A stretch of DNA of 64,000 bases from Ardenticatenaceae bacterium (GTDB taxonomy: Bacteria; Chloroflexota; Anaerolineae; Promineifilales; Promineifilaceae). Where the stretch lies: contig JACKBQ010000001.1 in assembly GCA_020634455.1 (NCBI GenBank), positions 248,001-312,000 on the forward strand, in the 5' to 3' direction. Below, in pieces: positions 63,965 to 64,000 of the stretch (within the stretch, counting starts at the first letter, position 1; each line of letters begins with the position of its first letter). The translations under genes were made by a program, and so were the position numbers. The notes beneath the pieces are model-generated. The model did no database searches. It saw only the letters and a list, made by a program, of their open reading frames with translations, and had not been told where the DNA came from.

Positions 63965-64000
63965 CAAAAAAGCCGTAAGAAATGGGTCGAGACCCTCGGA

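Noticed and set aside
63965..64000. Start of a hairpin after the PucC-like gene (GGGTCGAGACCC)
   Set aside because: Cut by the window edge; too short to call a terminator.

Overview
The window looks like a chromosomal stretch of a Chloroflexota bacterium, most likely an Anaerolineae-type lineage. This is inferred from the protein families: lipoproteins starting after a CGGG-type lipobox, a Ser/Thr kinase with an NBR1-type Ig-like domain, a BMP nucleoside transporter, ECF42 sigma plus DGPF protein, and a secreted protein ending in a YLP-type tail. No rRNA, tRNA, CRISPR array, transposase or phage gene was seen. Gene density is high and genes lie on both strands.

Layout. 1-4905 (minus): a BMP-type nucleoside/purine ABC transporter (two permeases, a tandem-duplicated binding lipoprotein, partial ATPase). 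5104-9890: a ygeX/ygeW/ygeY-like catabolic operon (PLP lyase, knotted carbamoyltransferase, M20 hydrolase) with a divergent GntR regulator and repeated TGACAA boxes. 9938-14985 (minus): an iodotyrosine-deiodinase-like flavoprotein, a hybrid histidine kinase, HpaH-type hydratase, a Thr/Pro-rich lipoprotein. 15188-17852: HD phosphohydrolase, two small proteins, a flavin reductase. 17942-19874: a TPP riboswitch with terminator, thiamine diphosphokinase and a thiamine-binding lipoprotein. 19964-25784: Ser/Thr kinase and two large unrecognised proteins. 26022-35241: RlmN, a secreted trypsin-like protease, a D-aminoacylase-like protein lacking the usual metal ligands, an ECF42/DGPF pair, a GPH symporter. 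35488-40539: a cytoplasmic beta-propeller-like protein, a small membrane protein and a two-component system. 40627-44120 (minus): Leloir genes galT-galK-galE. 44347-47793: an HTH regulator with a YxlEFG-like ABC module whose permease is fused to a YhfC-type membrane protease. 47947-48849: an AT-rich orphan gene. 48976-59271 (minus): a galactoside locus (LacI, binding protein, MalF/MalG-type permeases, HAD, FGGY kinase, GH42 beta-galactosidase) that would feed the nearby Leloir genes. 59563-63964: an SLC12-type transporter, a MerR-like regulator and a PucC-family transporter.

The most striking signals are not genes. The palindrome ACGGCCGT occurs about 97 times in 64 kb (about 1-2 expected), mostly inside coding sequence in all reading frames, and is usually flanked by G-rich sequence on its left and C-rich sequence on its right, so local GC skew flips at the site. 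Second, galT, galK and the GH42 gene each contain an in-frame inverted-repeat element that adds roughly 15-20 residues. Third, the gaps between genes hold several families of word-like hairpins (CACAGAG, AGTGAAAAGT, TAATTGG/TAATCGG types).
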